A DNA stretch of 64,000 bases. Origin: Pontederia crassipes (lineage: Eukaryota; Streptophyta; Magnoliopsida; Commelinales; Pontederiaceae). Location of the stretch: assembly GCA_030549335.1 (NCBI GenBank), contig JAUKPH010000022.1, forward strand, positions 5,133,001 through 5,197,000, read 5' to 3'. Made by a program: the position numbers and the translations under genes. Shown piece by piece: positions 48,090 through 60,600 of the stretch (its first letter is position 1; each line of letters begins with the position of its first letter). A model generated the notes under the pieces. That model made no database searches and was not told the origin of the DNA. It saw only the letters and a list, made by a program, of their open reading frames with translations.

Positions 48090-48098
48090 CTATATAAA
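48090..48098 (+). promoter_or_regulatory. TATA box of HyPRP gene 2
   Basis: CTATATAAA in the context AGTCTATATAAACTACCCC, 91 bp before the ATG at 48181. Confidence 0.85.
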
Positions 48099-48180
48099 CT
48101 ACCCCTCTCTCTATTTCGAAGGCACACAGCAGCACACCAAAGCAGCTTCAGCTCTCCTCTCCTCCACCGGAGAGGGCGAC

Positions 48181-49311
48181 ATGGGGAAGCACACTTTGGC
48201 ACTCCTCGTGTTGGCACTGCACCTTGCCTCCATCCTTCCTACTTCCCTCGCTGATTCCTACACCCCATCACCTCCTCCTCCTCAATCCCCCCCGCCGCCA
48301 AATCCAACCTACCCAACTCCTTCACCGCCGCCGCCGCCGACACCAATCTACCCCTCTCCATCTCCACCGCCGCCAATTGTAGTCCTTCCTCCGCCGCCAC
48401 CTCCCACCCCATCACCACCCCCACCATCCTACCCGACTCCAACACCGCCTCCACCAACAAAATCTCCGCCGCCGTCGCCGCCGCTCCTTCCGACACCATC
48501 ACCGCCTCCGCCAACTTACCCAACTCCATCTCCGCCCCCGCCTAAGGTCCTTCCTCCTCCGCCGTCGCCACCTCCGCCTACGCCGTCGCCTCCACCTCCA
48601 ACGCCGGCTTACCCGATGCCCTCACCACCGCCGCCACCCAAGGTTATTCCATCACCTCCGCCGCCGACCCCGTCACCGCCGCCACCAACACCATCTTATC
48701 CTACTCCATCACCGCCACCGCCACCCAAGGTTACTCCGTCTCCTCCGCCGCCGACCCCGTCACCGCCGCCACCAACACCAACTTACCCGACACCATCGCC
48801 GCCGCCACCAACACCAGCTTACCCGACACCATCGTCGCCGCCACCGACACCAACTTACCCGACACCTTCGCCGCCGCCGCCTCCCAAGGTGACTCCCTCT
48901 CCTCCCCCTCCGACGCCGTCACCGCCCCCGCCACAAGGCGGCTATCCGACTCCATCGCCACCGCCTCCGAACACGTCCCCTTACCCCACGCCAACTCCGC
49001 CGTCGCCCACGCCCACAGTCCCGTACCCGCCGCCGACGCCGTCGGGAGCGTCGTGCCCCATCGACATCGTCAAGCTCGACTCGTGCGTCGACCTGCTGGG
49101 CGGCCTCGTCCACATCATCATCGGCAAGAGCACGCACAGCGAGTGCTGCCCGGTGCTGTACGGGCTCTCGGACGCGGACGCGGCGCTGTGCCTCTGCACC
49201 GCCATTAAGGCCAAAGCGCTGAGCGTTGGCCTCGTACTCACTGTCGCACTCAGCGCGCTGGCGGACTGCGGCAAGCACGTACCGTCGAATTACCAGTGCC
49301 CTAATTACTAG
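48181..49311 (+). CDS. Hybrid proline-rich / extensin-like protein with 8-cysteine domain, 376 aa
   Basis: Secreted cell-wall protein. Residues 1-24 are a signal peptide (MGKHTLALLVLALH..SLA|D). Residues 25-288 are a long Pro-rich region of TPSPPPPTPxYPTPSPPPP repeats. SPPPP blocks are expected to be hydroxylated and glycosylated, and regular Tyr (YPTP) could cross-link. Residues 292-376 are the 8CM domain: C292, C302, C322-C323, C337-x-C339, C363, C373. The C-terminal domain aligns without gaps to the protein at 19931, including CVDLLGGLVH, DAALCLCT, KAKALS, CGKHVPS and YQCP. The linker is about four times longer than in that paralogue and lacks its extra Cys. It is intronless and GC-rich. 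The wall role is family knowledge; expression is unknown. Confidence 0.95.
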   Translation: MGKHTLALLVLALHLASILPTSLADSYTPSPPPPQSPPPPNPTYPTPSPPPPPTPIYPSPSPPPPIVVLPPPPPPTPSPPPPSYPTPTPPPPTKSPPPSPPLLPTPSPPPPTYPTPSPPPPKVLPPPPSPPPPTPSPPPPTPAYPMPSPPPPPKVIPSPPPPTPSPPPPTPSYPTPSPPPPPKVTPSPPPPTPSPPPPTPTYPTPSPPPPTPAYPTPSSPPPTPTYPTPSPPPPPKVTPSPPPPTPSPPPPQGGYPTPSPPPPNTSPYPTPTPPSPTPTVPYPPPTPSGASCPIDIVKLDSCVDLLGGLVHIIIGKSTHSECCPVLYGLSDADAALCLCTAIKAKALSVGLVLTVALSALADCGKHVPSNYQCPNY

Positions 49312-49579
49312 AAGAACTGAAGAAAGCTTGGCGCATGCCGTCGTCGTCTTTTAGGGTTTATGTTGCCTCATGCATAGCATATACTATTCTTATTGCAGGC
49401 GTCGTCAAATCAAATATTATTCTGGTCCCTTCGAATAATTGGCTCTGCATGAGCTTGATTGTCATGTTTGTAATACTTGTTTACGTTTAAATCAGTCTGT
49501 AACCTTGCCGTGAAACCTATAATTAATTTGCGTCTATATTGTATCAGAGTTAATTATGAACGCTCGTTTTACTTAAGTG

Positions 49580-49700
<121 letters not shown>

Positions 49701-50799
49701 GAACGCATGCAGAAGAATCAACCTGCAATTTTGTCTGTGCGAAATGAGAGTGGCAGATAACATACTCAACTTGTCATAAAATTGGTCTTGAATTACTTTA
49801 TATATGTTGCATCTACAATGAATTATTTTTAAATTTGTTTATTTACAGGAAGATGATGGGTTGGTTGGCTTCTATTTTTAGTTCTTGGCTCTCTAGTGAA
49901 TTCAGTTTTTTCTTGAGCTGGGTACGTATAACTCTGGACAGGTAAGTGTTTTATCCTTATTCCACGGTGCCGTGTGGTTATAGAATAAAATCAACGGGAA
50001 TAAAAATAATGTAATACCGTATTATAAAAAAAGTGTATTTATCCTTATTCCACCTACTATTTGGTTGGACGAAACTATATTTTAAAAATATAATATTTTT
50101 TTAATTAAAATATTTTATCATAGAGAGTTGTTGTGCAATATTATAATAATAGTAAAAATATTAATATAATAATATATTATTACAGTTTAAAAATATAATA
50201 TAATTGAAAATACGAGAATATAGATATTTTCAAAAAAATATCTATATTCTCGTATTGACGATAAATATGATGATTTTACATTTTTCTAGGTGATTTTACG
50301 ATTTTTAATGTTTGACCGAGATATTCTAATTCTGATGGATGTTTGGTTATATTCTCATAATATGATTGTATTATCGGAGTTACTCTACAACCAAACGCTC
50401 GATCATCTAGAGTGTTTAAATGATCGAGGGATACGTAAGGGGTAAGGGAAAAGAAAATAATCTCGGCCGGAAAATAAAAAGTGATAAAAAAATTTGGGAC
50501 TTTATTACTTTTCCAGTGCAATTAAAATCAAATGAAAGATTTTTTTTTTTAAAAAAAAGTTATAACCCAAAAAATAAATATAAAAAAACTTAGATAATTC
50601 AAATGATAATTAAGCGTTAAGCAAATAACTCTACCTTAAAAGTTTATATGTTTCAAAATTCTTTAACGACTTTTGAAGATCAAGGTGCTAGGCTGATTGG
50701 ATTAACTCAAAATCTCTTCCGCCCTTGTGAAATAAGGATTAAATAGTAGCATATATGCTATTATAGTAAAGAGGAATATAGTCAAACAATCATTATTAT
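49701..50799. other. Intergenic, possible MITE debris
   Basis: TTTGGTTGGACG near 50052 and CAACCAAACGC near 50390 suggest an old MITE, but ends could not be paired. A perfect hairpin lies at 50209-50256. No gene is seen. Confidence 0.4.
50209..50256. repeat. Perfect 21-bp hairpin with 6-nt loop
   Basis: AATACGAGAATATAGATATTT (one base over 20; arms 50209-50229 and 50236-50256) is an exact inverted repeat around TCAAAA. Confidence 0.9.
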
Positions 50800-51148
50800 T
50801 AGGGGTGTTCACGGGTCGGGTTTGATCCGACCTGTGAACAAATCCGACCCGGCCCAGCCAAGATTCTCCAAATTCGACCACCCTTTTTCTTTTTTTATTT
50901 AAAATTTTCATTTATTTTTTTAATATAAAAGTATTTATTATTTTTTAATATAAAATAAAGTATTTTTAAATACAAAAAATATTGTTTTATATATCTACAT
51001 ACTTTTCTACATTTAAAATAGTTTATTTCATATTTTTTATATTTTAAATGATATACAACTATACATTTAACTAAAAAAAATTAAAAAATTTAAAAAAAGA
51101 AAAAAACTAGGTCATCGGGTCGGGTCGGTTTCCGAGTGAATACCCCTA
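50800..51148. mobile_element. Possible MITE with short inverted ends
   Basis: The left end TAGGGGTGTTCACGGG and right end CCGAGTGAATACCCCTA form an imperfect inverted repeat around 350 bp of AT-rich sequence. CGGGTCGGGT motifs sit near both ends. Such ends are common in hAT-like MITEs. No 8-bp duplication is visible. Confidence 0.45.
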
Positions 51149-54100
51149 GACAACTCTTTGAGATTATCACAGTGAACGTCCGCTGGCTTCACCGAGCGTC
51201 CACTTCTTTTGTAGAATTTTGAAATTCATCTTTCATTTTGAAAAATAATTTACTAGTTTAGTTTAACATTTTAACCAATAGTACGTTATCTTCCTTATTT
51301 GCTATCACCAAAATACTTGGGTTATAGTCTGTGGACCAACATTTCTAACATGAACTCAAGACTAAAATAGTCCTTAGAAACATGTGTTGCCATCTGAAAG
51401 TAACTCCTAAGTCTTAGATCCTATTAACACATCTTTTTAGCTATTTTTTTCAATTATTTCTTTGAATCCTTTGAGATCTAATCATTCCTCCTCCTCCCTC
51501 CTTGGTTCTCCATTGGTCCAACACTTGTTAGGTCCCCTCCTAAGCCCTCTGGTTGAGCCAAGCAATAAAGCAAGCAACACAAAATATCAGTGGATGGATA
51601 AGTATGAGGAGGTGAAAGGCAAAGAAGAGACATGGATTATGAAAGGCACACTAAATGGAAGTTTGTGTCATATAAATTCCAAAGGCTTTGAATGTGAGAT
51701 ACCCAAATCCCCAAAGGTCAGGGTGGAATAAAGGAGTAAAAACTAAATTGACTTCTTTTTTCAATGTGACAATGGTCAGGCCCCCATTCCATGGAGGACT
51801 CGACCTAAAGTTAACGTCTGCATTATAATAATAAAGTTTTGTTTAAAAATGGGGGAAGTTCCATTTTGTATTTGATGGTTTTTGAATCGTTCGAAAGCAG
51901 TTGCCAATAAGAGATGATTCATATTTTTACATTCGATGATGAATTTCTAGTGATACTCATTTCACTACTAGTAATAATTAATTTTATGGAATTAAATTGC
52001 TTGAGATGAAAATATAAATGTTGTATATGAAGCATGAATATATTTACCATATCATATTTTGATTTTTTTTAAAAAATAAGATTAAACGTTGAATTTGGTT
52101 GAATATTCGAATGTAAATTTGAATTCTTCAAGAAGCATTATATAATATCCACAGATGGTGGTAACATGTAATGGGAGCATGTGATCACCACACATCATAC
52201 ATGCATGAGAAGGGCTGGATCAATCATAGTAAAAAATGTAGAAAAGTGTTAAACTCTAGTTCAACTAAGGTTCCTTTAGCAACATCAAAATTAGTGTTTC
52301 AAATAATATTTAGCTATTCAAGTGCTAATTTTTTTGTTTGATAAATGATGAAGTTAAGTAGCATTTTCCGTATGAAAATATTGAAAGACTATTTCTATTA
52401 GTGTTTAGTAATTAGATGTTAGCGGTTTATAAATTTTTTTCAATTTTACCCTTATTCAAACACATTATTTCTTTCTCAACTTATCATTTGATCTTCTCAT
52501 TTTTATTTTATCATTATATAACTATATTTATTTTTATATTTATGCTTAATTATTTACAAATTATTTATCTATTAACAAGGAATATAAATTTAATATTTTT
52601 ATATCATGTATGCACTATATAAAATTTATTGTCAATATAAATTTTTCTATATTTTAACAAAAAATTAATTGTGAGATTTTATTTTATTAAATTGAGATAT
52701 AAATAATTTATTTATTGCATTATAATAAAATTTGTATAACGTTTGAATTAAATAATTTTTTAAATGTCCTATTATATCATTTTATATTTATAAATTAATT
52801 CTATCGTTAAATTTTGTCAAATATTTAAATGGTATTTGTTAGTTAAATGGTTATTCGTTATCAAATTACTATTCACTAAGGGTGGTTTCATTTTATTCCT
52901 CCTCTACTCGGCCAGACACCTACGGAGAAGTGACCAGACATAAAAAAAAAATCATTAATGAGATTTACACTTGTGAGCACGTAGCATTTAAGACCAAAGT
53001 TGACACAACTCACAAGTCTTCACATTCATGGCGAACCGCGGGAGTGGATGTACTTGAGTTAGTTCGTGAAAGTGATTTTGTAATTCCATTTTATTTAATT
53101 GTGAAAATAAATAATATATAACAAGTCTTCACTATTATTAAGCTTTTGATGCTCGAAGAATCCATATTTAACATTAATAATACATATCTAATTAATCACT
53201 TTGGTAGAAAGATGTCGAAAGTTGTAGATTACTTTCCATAATTGAGAAGAAGTTTGCTTTGAGCTAGAAACAGAAAAAAATGATATTTTAATTTACTCTG
53301 CAGAAAACAAGTGAACCAACATATTCAGTTGAAGGAACTTCATATTTTGCCAATTGGAGAATGTATTACCATTTTTCTTGTGGACTCATAAATCTCTGCT
53401 GCGCAAATTAGTGGTGAAAATAGTTCGGATCTCAAAAAGATCGTTCATTATTTTTGAGTCAGTTTTTTAAATTTAAAAAATCATCTAAAAACCATTTAAA
53501 AAAATAAAAACCACCTTCTAGCGAGTCGATTTTTTCGAATGATTTTTCGAGCATCTACTTTTATAAAATTATATTTAAAAAATGTATAATAAATTAGAGT
53601 TAACATAAAAATTATTTAATTTTATATTACATATAAAATATACTACTAATATTTGGAAATTGTCAAATTAAAGTTCGATAATGTGATAGAAGAGTATGAG
53701 ATATTATAAAAAAATATTATATCTATAACAAAAAAATGGATAACTTATGAATTAATTATTTAAATAAAAAAATATAAATAAAAATGGGCTCCATATATTC
53801 CTATGATTTTTTTTTGTTGGGGAGGAGGAGAGGCTCTAAATTTAGCGGATGATTTTTAATTTATGAAAAATTATCCTAAATTATATTCGGACTCCTAATT
53901 TTTACTTTTTTCGAGTCAATTTTTTCAAGTCCGATAAGTTTTTCGGGTATGTCGGATTTTTCTTACACCCTTCTAACATGCAAACTAAATCGAAAACTCT
54001 CTTTCTTTCAATGGGAATAAGAGTTTCTTAAGACTTTACTAAGGATTTTCTAAATTATAAGTTTGATCAAAGGATTAGTTTTCGCATATACTACTTGCAT

Positions 54101-54404
54101 ATGCTAAAGAAAACAATAGTATAACATTCTATACTATACGTTTATCTTTATAGAATAAGTGCAGCTATGATCTTTTTCTCGCAAAATGGAAGACAAAGAT
54201 ATAATATCACTGGATTATTCATTTGATCAATTATTTTTGGAATACTAAATTAATTAATGAATTAAGAAATAACTTTTAAATTGAAATGCCTACATTAATC
54301 TCAACGTAAGTAAAAAAATATTCACATCACAATGGTGAGCCTGATAGGCTCATTGAAATAATTCGTAAGTAGATTGAATACGAAAAAACTAGACACAGTC
54401 ATCT
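51149..54404. other. Intergenic region upstream of the CAD-like gene
   Basis: AT-rich, with no recognised gene. The 89-codon frame at 51462-51731 and the 79-codon frame at 52882-53121 have no known domain and no clear promoter. Confidence 0.45.
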
Positions 54405-54405
54405 G

Positions 54406-54414
54406 ACACGTGGC
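54406..54414 (+). promoter_or_regulatory. G-box/ABRE in the CAD-like promoter
   Basis: ACACGTGGC, the core of abscisic-acid response elements and bZIP sites, lies 246 bp before the ATG and 128 bp before the TATA-like box. Function is inferred from the motif only. Confidence 0.6.
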
Positions 54415-54540
54415 GTTCGACTGTCCATCTAAAGCTCGTCCCCAAATATTCCGGAGGGAAACGGGAGCGAAGCGCGAATTCGCTTGTTTGAAGCGGAAGG
54501 AGTGTCATGGATTACCTCAGCGATCTCGTGCTCTCAGGGT

Positions 54541-54549
54541 CCATAAAAG
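54541..54549 (+). promoter_or_regulatory. TATA-like box of the CAD-like gene
   Basis: CCATAAAAG at 118 bp before the ATG, followed by a CTT-rich leader (54605-54638). Confidence 0.5.
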
Positions 54550-54659
54550 GAGCGCAAAACCCTCCTCTCCGCTTCATCTCTCGCCATTTCCTTCCCATTG
54601 CTTCCGCTTCTTCTTCTTCCTCTTCTTCTTCTTCTTCAGCGAGCGAGTGTGTGTGCATA

Positions 54660-57600
54660 ATGGCGGTGGAGAACGGGAACGGGAAGAAGGCGGCGGCACC
54701 GGAGGAGGAGCACCCGCGCAAAGCGTTCGGATGGGCGGCCAGGGACACCTCCGGCGTGCTCTCCCCCTTCGCCTTCTCCAGGAGGTATATTTCGCCCTCT
54801 AGATCTCGATGTCATCATTCGATCCATGCCGATTAGGTTTTTTCTTCGGCCAGAATGTTTAGATTCTTTCCAGTGATTGCAGTAGTATTTAACTTGTTTT
54901 TTTTTTCGCCGTCGCTTTTATAGACCTAGAACATAAGAACTTTGGTATTTTTTTTCCTCGATCGAACCGTCATCCGTGCCTTCCAAATCACCGGAAACTG
55001 AGTCGTTCGAGATGAAGCGATCGACGTCGTTATCTTTGGGCATATATAATTGTTTTGATCTCTTTGTGTAATGCCGTTTCGTTAGCTTTTTTCGCGTCTC
55101 TCGATATGTAAGAGGTCTTATATTTCCTGTATTTCGCGCCATTTTCATTTTTTTTTCTGCCATGTCGTTCATTCGTTAGTTTTCTCGATCAACTGAAAAC
55201 ATCCATTGCACACGTTCATGTGTTACCATTTTTTTTTTTGGTGTGATTTATCAACTTACGGTCAAGTATCCGTTGCGATGGGCATAGCAATTGATCAACT
55301 CCGAGTTGACGGCGGTTGGAGTAATAAATGTGTCAGTGATATTTATTGTTTTACTGTCTGTATTTAATTCTTTGTATTCGGTGGCGTTTTCAAATTGCAC
55401 AAGAAATGTTTAATAATACATGATATAGACCAAAAGTCAGAAATATATTATTATTAAAAAGGTATAACTCTTAAATTTTTTTCTAGCATTTTATTATTAA
55501 AAAGGTAAATCTCTTTCCTATATTTATTCTCATGATAAATGTTAACGATTAAGTTTGATTTGGAAACTTCATATGGGCGAACTATTCCAAGATGATTGTA
55601 TATAAAACAACTAAAGATATGACATTCATTATCAGTTTGATTTAGCTAATAAAAAAATAGTTAAAGTTTAAGTATTAATAGATAATTTATTGATCGAAAA
55701 TAATTTTCAAAATAAACAGGTATGGCATTGCATGAAACGATTGATGTTAATAACTAGTTAATTACGACCAAACTAAACAAATTGTTTTCTTAAAAGAATA
55801 AGCACTTTGCTTAATATTTTTACTGATACGTAAATTTAATATTTTATTATTAGACATTATAAAATTGATATTTAAATACTTAATTTATTGGCTTAGCCAA
55901 ATAGGGTCATAATATTCTTATTTGTATATTCAATTAGAACACAAATATAATTGTGTATGTTTAAGATTTCGTTAATAATAATTATATTTGTCCAAAAAAT
56001 AATTATATTTTTTATATATAATTGCTTGTGATGGCATTATTTTCGTAACTGAGTTAACATAGTTTTCTTGTTATATATTTTATATTGATTTATATCTTTA
56101 TATATTTTTTATATTAATATATTATTTTTATAATGTTCAATTTTCCATATTTATTTTCATCAAATTGATCATTTTCTTTAATTATTATTAGGAAGTGCAA
56201 TATAACAAAAAATATGGAAGTTGATCATTTTTAAATCATCAAATCTTATAACAAATTAAAAATTGGTGTCGGTGATGCTTTTGTCAATGTAAAAAATTAT
56301 ATTTAGTTTATATTTACAACATTATTGTGCAACTTATGTAAAGCTATTTGTGTACCGTAAAGCTTATAATTTTAGTTTTGCACTTATATGGAGAGTGGAG
56401 ACACCATTAAAAAGCGACCATAAAAATAAAGACACCACCTCTTATCCGATGGCACCTCTGAAAAGCATCACCCTGTTAGATAATGGAGCCGTCTGAACCT
56501 TTTTTTTCTCGGTGAAAATACATAAATAAGGGTAAAATATCTCAGAGTCATGCGCGCCATTATACTTTTTTACTTCCGTCAGCAAATCGTTTACCGTCAT
56601 TTAAACTCCTCATAATCTTGTGCAACTAATAGCTTTCTTGGCATTCTAAGCTGAGGATTAATATTTTCCTTCTGATACAGTATGGTACTTGATGTCTGTT
56701 TTATGTTGCTAATAAAGTTTATTGTTTTCTCTATACAGGAAAATAAAAAAAAACTAATATTCGTTATTTAAATGGTTAAGCGAATTATTTATTGAAATAT
56801 TTTTGTACAAAAAATAAACTTCAAGATTGTGAAGTTCTTGGTGTGTAGTCATGGTCACCAAAACATTGTCTCTTTGTCCCCTAGTGTTGAACGTTAGTTA
56901 TTATGTTTTTAAAAAAAATGATATATTAATTTTTTGATTTAATGCAAGTAATTACTAGGATAAAGAAAAGTAAGAAATCTTAGTATTAGATGTCAATATC
57001 TAATAATTAAACGTGGAGTTCATTTTTCTGAAAGTTCGAGTTCTTAAAAAAGTCTCATCATTATATTCATATATGTAAAATTTCATAACACAACTCATCA
57101 CATGAATTTAAAGGAATATAATTTAAGTGTTTTCTCCAAACTTGAAATATCAGTGATTTGGTATTATATTAAATTTAATTAGTTAACTATCAGGCTCAAA
57201 AAGTTAACTTATTAACTTACTCAGAAAAAGAACAGACTTCATATTTATAAATATTAACATTTCCTTTTGAATTATTGATTATTTTGTTCAGGTCTGTGCA
57301 CCACATGGATTGCTAACGACATTTTTTAAATAAAAACTTCGTCTAAATTTAGAGTGAGAATCTCCGGATCAAATTAGATAAATTAACCATTTATGCCAAG
57401 TGAAAAAATCTAAAATTGTAAATTACTGTTTCCTTATAATCATTGTCGTCACGACCGGACCGAACCGTCGATCGATCACAAAAATAGCCTCTGGCTCACC
57501 CCAAAACTAGGAGTGCTATTGGACCATTTTGAACTGGGTCAAAACCGATATGAACAGGCCAAAACCGATTTGGACGAACTGACCAAATAAAATATTTATT

Positions 57601-60600
57601 TTTTTAACAATCTAATTACTTTGACCAGAATCACCTCTTAGGCTTATTATATATTGATTGTCTTGTCTTCACTTTCTTAGTATCCTCAACGTGGGAGTAT
57701 TTTCTTTGTTTCTTTTTCTCGTTCAATAGTTAACTTTGTCTTTTGTTCTTTTGATATCATTATTTATTTTTACAACTTTTTATTCATTAATTTGTCTTAC
57801 TTTTTATTTATAATTCTAAACTATTGTATCTATGTATTTTTCTTTTATTCTTGTTTTGTTGTAATTTAATATATAATACATATATTTTACTGAACAAATA
57901 TTGTAATCATGACTTTATTTTTTATATGAAAATTTTACATTAAAAAATTACTAAATATTAATATAAATTTAGTAGCTACTAAATTAGTATGTAATAATTT
58001 TTAAATTTAACTTACAATGTTATTTTATATGATTATGGATAATATGTGATTTGATTTAACATACTTTTATAATTATAGTATTTTATTTTTATCCGGTCCG
58101 ACTAAACGGTCCAATCGGTTCGATCTGAAAAGGAGACTTTTCCGATTCGATGCCCGATTCGGTTCTTACAACATTGCTTATAACTCTGTTTGGCAAATGA
58201 AACTAGGTGAAACTAGGGCTTAGTTCTACTTGATTCCGCCAAACAAGATGGCCTGGCGACTAGAACAAGGGGTCATGTGGCGTTTGTTCTAGTGGTCTAG
58301 TTCCACCTTTTTGGTGGAACCAGGACACTATTAAAGATTTACTTTTCTAATTTTTTTTTATTTGACACCAATTTTTTTTCATTTTTTCATTTTTCTTATT
58401 TTCTTTACATTACGGTTTTCTCTTAAAATAAATGTATATTAAATATAATATATTTGTCATAAAAGGGATTAATATAATATTATTTATTATTTTATTAAAA
58501 AAATTAATATTTCATTAATTATAAATTAATAAAAATTTATTTTTTTATTTTTAAATAATATATTTTTCAACAATTTTTTGACATAATTTTTTTAATATAC
58601 ATTTATTTTTTAATAAATTTATAATTTATATTTATTATACATATTTTTTATTCAAATACTCACTAAAATTAATTCATCACATCTACTTTTTTATATCACA
58701 TCAACTCTCTTATTCCTCCACATTAAATTTCACTCTATTCAAATACACTCAAGTATTCATCGTGACTTGGTGGAACAGGAGTCGATAGCTTTTTATGATA
58801 ATCTTTTAACAATCTGGTTGTCATGAACCGATCAGCAAATTGGATTAAAGTTTAGATCAATTTAATAAGACTCGACTTGATTGAACCAATAAACAAATAT
58901 TAAAAATATAATATCAATGGAAGTTTAAAAGGCAAAATAAATAATGGGAATAATAATCAATTTAAATAATTTATTACTCTACAATTCTTCAATAGCAATA
59001 TTTATATTTTCTTATTTAAAATATATTGTTTTTTTGTCCTTGTTCATATATTTCTTTCCCTTAAGCAATTCCCAGGTCACTTTTATTTCAATTAATTTCC
59101 TTCTCTAATTCAAACCATGCCATACGCACCTTCATAATCTCCTCTATTCCTCCTTTTCACCATTTCCCTTCCAACTTTTCTCAATAATACTTTTTTTTTT
59201 ATTCTCTGCTTTCATTTTTTTAGTATATGTCAACTGAAATCAGGTTGAATCAATTCGCCAATTCAACCCAAAATTTTAGATCTGAGCTCGTTCATCCCGT
59301 TTGATTTATGGTTGAGCTAATTGGAGCAGTTGCCCCACTCAGTTTTTACGTAATGATTACTCCAGAAATTTTTAGGACCGAAAAAATGTGTACCTATTAA
59401 CGATAACAAAATAACTTTCATAATAATGTTTCAATTATTTGCCCCGAGTCAATTCAGTGTCCTAATTATATGACTCGGAGCATTTTGCATTCAGATTGGG
59501 CGCCATCGGTGTCTGGTAGTGGGGTTTAATTTAGTTTAGACCAACCACATGTGATTGCGAAGACCGTATGTTTAGTTCCATTGGTCATTAGCGGACAAAA
59601 TGTTTACAAATAATTACTTGCATTAAACCGATAAAGGACAATTGTTATAGAATGGAGATGTTTTGTAAGAAAGATTCCTATATGGTGCGTTGGACCATTT
59701 GTTTAATTGCAATGCTCATCACCGAACACATTTTTTACAAAAAACAAAAAAAAACAAAAACAAAAACAAAAACAAAAGGACAATGATTGTAGATAAGATT
59801 TTTGTTAGAAAGGCGTTTGGTATGTGAACCAATCATTGTTAGAATAGGGTTTCGGCGATTTTTTTTGGCACGTTGAAAATGAAAAAGGTGCACAAGAATT
59901 ATTTTGTTCTTACATAAAACGGAAAGAAGGTATTTTACTACATTTGAAGGTTACTAATTACATTGACGTCATAATTGGATTCTTAACCAAATGACCACCC
60001 ATTATGATAAATTTATTGAAGTTTTATCACTGGCTTATAATATTGAGATGCAATCCAAAAAAAAAAAAGAATATTAGTCAATTGTCCAATATTATGGGTC
60101 TAAAAGTTATCTTATTTTGTGGAGTAGTTAGAAAGATTTATATTATCGTACTTAATTTTTCGAATTGCATGCGTTAATAAAAAAAAAAAAATATATATAT
60201 ATATATATAGTTAAAAATTGAACTTGACGTAGGATAGTAAAATTTATGATGGCTCCAACGTGGGAGGAGGATCATGCCTTGGAAGTTTTCTTCCCTTTTA
60301 TTTTTTTGGGTAATTATCTTTTTTACATTAAAGGAAGGCACGGAAAACAAGAAGCAGAAGGAATCTTACGAAAGAGATCGAGCAAATACCATTTTAGATG
60401 GCGATGATGCTTCTTGTTTTCATTTTGTACGCGTAATGTTATCAATAGTTTGTGGCAAAGACAAATGGTTGCTTGCATTCAATTTATCACATGGTTTTTA
60501 TGCGTTTCAAATTTTATTAATCTCCTGATATTTTTCATGACAGTAATTGTGGGTCTTTAACGGACATTATCCCTATAAAAGTTGAATGCTTTTGTACATG

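Noticed and set aside
51462..51731. 89-codon frame with ATG
   Set aside because: No domain, no promoter signal, no homologous feel; left unannotated as a gene.
57430..58800. Possible MITEs in CAD-like intron 1
   Set aside because: Motifs resemble hAT-type ends, but no inverted ends with target duplication could be paired by eye.
60274..60528. 84-codon frame starting [17 protein letters not shown]
   Set aside because: Hydrophobic start looks like a signal peptide, but it lies inside the CAD-like intron, has no known domain and AT-rich DNA easily yields such strings.
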